Origin: Desulfatitalea sp.
Lineage (GTDB): Bacteria > Desulfobacterota > Desulfobacteria > Desulfobacterales > Desulfosarcinaceae
Length of the DNA: 9,482 bases
Direction of reading: 5' to 3'
Assembly: GCA_013041835.1 (NCBI GenBank)
Contig: JABDRH010000575.1
Coordinates: 1-9,482 of the forward strand
Made by a program: the position numbers and the translations under genes
Notes under the pieces: generated by a model
The model's database searches: none
What the model was told of the DNA's origin: nothing
Seen by the model: the letters and a program-made list of their open reading frames with translations, nothing else
Shown: positions 7,429 through 9,482 of the stretch, piece by piece
Position numbering within the stretch: position 1 is the first letter of the stretch
Layout: every line of letters begins with the position of its first letter

Positions 7429-7465
7429 TATGTCATTTTTGGGTGCAATGCCTCCCTTACTGTTT

Positions 7466-9482
7466 CTATAATTTGCCCACCAAGTTGACGAAAAAGCCCT
7501 GGTGCTGGAAATCAAGCTGGGTCAGATCATCGGAAAAATCGGTGAAGTTATAGCCCGCACCCAGCTTGATATGCTCCCCGATATGGCGGTAGAGGCCCAC
7601 CAAGGCGCCGCTGCGGCGGTCCTGGGCGTCAGGCAGGTCAAGCAGGCGCGCCTCGATGAGCGCATCCCAGCGATGCACGAAATGCCAATCCGCGCGGGCG
7701 ATATACAAGTGGGCGTTGCTGTCGAAAAACTCCGGATTTTCCCGCCCCAAAGCCACCTGGCCGTGACGGTAGGCATACTTGGCCCCCAAGGTCCAGCGCG
7801 CGGTCAGGTCATAGAGCACGTCCAGGGCGCCGATGTGGCTGCGCTGAATGGCCGGGGCCGTGCTGCCGACGATCTGATCGGCGGCAGGCAGATTATAAAA
7901 GTAGGTATACTTGAGCAACGCGTTGAAGCGGTCGTGGCGCACCGGGCGAAAGGCCCAGCCCACCACCGCTTCAGTATAATCGCCGTTGTGGTACTCGCCC
8001 AGGGAGCTATCGCTGATAGCGTGATTCAGCTTTCCGATCAGACGCCAATCCGGCGAAAGCTGGCATTTCATGCTGTTTTTAAACAGCCAGGTGGTGCGCT
8101 CGGTGAAGCTGGTGTCGCTTTGTTCGGAGTTGTCCACCCGGTACTCCACGGCGCCGGCCAAGGTGAGCCGTTCAAAACCGTAGCCAATGCTCGCGCCTAC
8201 GGCGGTACGCTCCAGTTTGGCAGCGGTCTGCGGGTCCTTGAGCGTGCCGAAATCAAGATTGGCCCCCAAATTGAGGCGGTCCACGGGCGCCAGTTCCACT
8301 CCGGTGGCGTGCATCAGGCCGCTGGGTACGTCGCCGTGGGTGTAGCGCTCTTCCAGGTAGACGATGGCGCTGTCCGCATAACGGGTGCGCCCGCCCGAGA
8401 CCAGGCTGCCTTTCATGGCCCGAAGGCCATTGTCCGAGCGCTCGTTCTCCAGGGTGTAGTTGGTGTAAAGGGTGGTGCGGTCGGAGTAGAGTAACTCGGT
8501 GCCCAGACGGTAGCCGGGACCCTGATCGCCATCAGACGCTTCAGCGTCGATGGCGAAACGGTCGGTGATGCGCCAACTGCCGCCCAGCCCCACCCGGTCG
8601 TTCTCTTCACGGTTGCCGCTGGACTGCACGGTTTGCTGCCCAAAACCATACACCTTCCACCGCGAGTTCGTGTCGTACAGCAATCGGGCCACGACGTCGG
8701 TGCGCTCGCCCTGCTCCTGGGTGCTCGGCACTTGCGCCGAATAATCGGTGCGGCGGTCGTGCCGCGCGCCCGTGCTCACGGTCCAGCGGGAGCCCACCCG
8801 GAAGTCCGCGTTAAGCTCGCCGGCCTCGGTTTCCAGCCCCTGCGCCTGTTCGCTTTTGTCGGCCTTGGCCCGCACGGTGAGACGCTCGGTCAGCGGCAGA
8901 TCGGTCGCGGCGCCATACTGGGTCAAATCCCGGTCCGTGGCCTGGCCGGGGGCGGTATAGCCGGCTTCCAGGGTTTGATAGTAACCGGTGAGGCGGCCGC
9001 CGCCTTTGCTGAACAAGTCCTCGAAGCCGATGCTGGTGTCCACGCGATGGGCGGCGGCATCCGTATCAGCATCGCCCAGGAAACCGGGCGCGTTGAAATC
9101 GTAACCCCCGTCCAAAGAGGTAGCCGCCGTCATGCCCGGTCCCTGGGTGCGGCCCGTTTCCAAGCGCAGCCAAGTCGCTGCGGAAAACCGCAGGGTCAAG
9201 TCGGCGCCCGTCAGGGTGCTTTCCACTTCGTCCCGCTCCTCCCGGCCGGTGGTCACGCCCAGCTTGACGTGATCGTCGAACCAATAGTGGATGCGACCGC
9301 CGAAGGACAGCACATCGGGATCCTCGAAGCCGGGGCTGAACTCGTAGCGCACCACCAGGTAAGTCGGATGGCCGCTGATGGCCGCGCTTGCAACCAACAA
9401 ATCGTCATCGGCCGTTGTGGGCAGGGGCTGGCTGAGCAGGATGCGGCCCTGCAGGTAGTCGATATCGTAATCGAGCGTGGTC
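7466..9482 (-). CDS. Large outer-membrane beta-barrel protein, C-terminal part (start lies outside the window)
   Basis: The frame is open through 9481, giving 671 visible residues; a TTG at 9400 is internal and not a real start. The first visible residues, TTLDYDIDYLQGRILLSQPL, look like the end of a beta-rich extracellular or periplasmic repeat. From about residue 55 to the end the protein is an alternating series of amphipathic strands joined by Asp/Gly/Arg-rich turns. By eye I count roughly 32-34 strands. Hairpins recur with a similar opening: SRWTVSTG, SRWKVYGF, DRFAIDAE, DRLNLGAN, ERLTLAGA, ARWTLGAK, HRWDALIE. The final strand is HQGFFVNLVGKL, with alternating hydrophobic residues but ending in Leu rather than the usual Phe/Trp. 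There is no TonB-dependent receptor plug visible, and no OmpA-type peptidoglycan domain in this part. The nature of the missing N-terminal region is unknown. Role inferred from context: the outer-membrane element of the machine encoded downstream, either a conduit or a surface anchor. The 116-bp gap after its stop has no clear terminator. Confidence 0.9.
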   Translation of the reverse strand, partial: TTLDYDIDYLQGRILLSQPLPTTADDDLLVASAAISGHPTYLVVRYEFSPGFEDPDVLSFGGRIHYWFDDHVKLGVTTGREERDEVESTLTGADLTLRFSAATWLRLETGRTQGPGMTAATSLDGGYDFNAPGFLGDADTDAAAHRVDTSIGFEDLFSKGGGRLTGYYQTLEAGYTAPGQATDRDLTQYGAATDLPLTERLTVRAKADKSEQAQGLETEAGELNADFRVGSRWTVSTGARHDRRTDYSAQVPSTQEQGERTDVVARLLYDTNSRWKVYGFGQQTVQSSGNREENDRVGLGGSWRITDRFAIDAEASDGDQGPGYRLGTELLYSDRTTLYTNYTLENERSDNGLRAMKGSLVSGGRTRYADSAIVYLEERYTHGDVPSGLMHATGVELAPVDRLNLGANLDFGTLKDPQTAAKLERTAVGASIGYGFERLTLAGAVEYRVDNSEQSDTSFTERTTWLFKNSMKCQLSPDWRLIGKLNHAISDSSLGEYHNGDYTEAVVGWAFRPVRHDRFNALLKYTYFYNLPAADQIVGSTAPAIQRSHIGALDVLYDLTARWTLGAKYAYRHGQVALGRENPEFFDSNAHLYIARADWHFVHRWDALIEARLLDLPDAQDRRSGALVGLYRHIGEHIKLGAGYNFTDFSDDLTQLDFQHQGFFVNLVGKL

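Noticed and set aside
1522..7460. Exact 12-base repeat TGCCTCCCTTAC at 1522-1533 and 7449-7460
   Set aside because: In a window of this length one or a few identical 12-mers are expected by chance. The first copy is explained as a ribosome binding site.
7255..7515. 86-codon minus-strand frame spanning the gap between the barrel gene and the 170-residue gene
   Set aside because: It overlaps both neighbours in another frame, has no convincing ribosome site and its sequence shows no signal peptide or domain.
7502..8494. 330-codon open frame on the plus strand
   Set aside because: It is antisense to the outer-membrane barrel gene, which has clear strand periodicity and a sensible C-terminus. 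The plus-strand translation has no recognisable family features.

Overview
The window is a compact, one-directional gene block on the minus strand of a GC-rich Gram-negative bacterium. Every supported gene reads from high to low coordinates. Lipoprotein and Sec signal peptides, an outer-membrane beta-barrel and a TolQ/ExbB-type inner-membrane protein together require a diderm envelope. The mix resembles loci I know from Desulfobacterota, Myxococcota and some Gammaproteobacteria. I cannot place it more precisely from sequence alone.

Layout in order of transcription: (1) 9482-7466, the C-terminal 671 residues of a large outer-membrane beta-barrel protein whose start lies outside the window; (2) a 116-bp gap with a small palindrome; (3) 7349-6837, a small periplasmic protein with a coiled-coil stem and a beta-rich domain; (4) 6830-4860, a secreted protein with TPR-like helices followed by a coiled coil; (5) 4863-1513, an 1116-residue TPR lipoprotein with a Pro/Ala-rich tail; (6) 1516-854, a small TPR lipoprotein; (7) 833-453, a small secreted protein of a family with no function I know; (8) a 102-bp gap that can fold into a hairpin; (9) 350 to beyond base 1, the N-terminal 116 codons of a MotA/TolQ/ExbB-family proton-channel subunit.

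Genes 4-5 and 5-6 overlap by 4 bp (ATGA), genes 3-4 are 6 bp apart and genes 6-7 are 20 bp apart, so most of the block is probably one operon with coupled translation. The products span the envelope: a motor-type subunit in the inner membrane, soluble and lipid-anchored TPR scaffolds in the periplasm, and a very large barrel in the outer membrane. The best inference is a proton-motive-force-driven trans-envelope machine, related in plan to Tol-Pal, ExbB/ExbD/TonB or the Myxococcus Agl-Glt gliding apparatus. The energised partners (ExbD/TolR-like, TonB- or AgmX-like) are expected beyond base 1. The substrate or output is not visible in this sequence. There is no tRNA, rRNA, CRISPR array, insertion sequence or phage gene, and no gene-free stretch longer than 300 bases.
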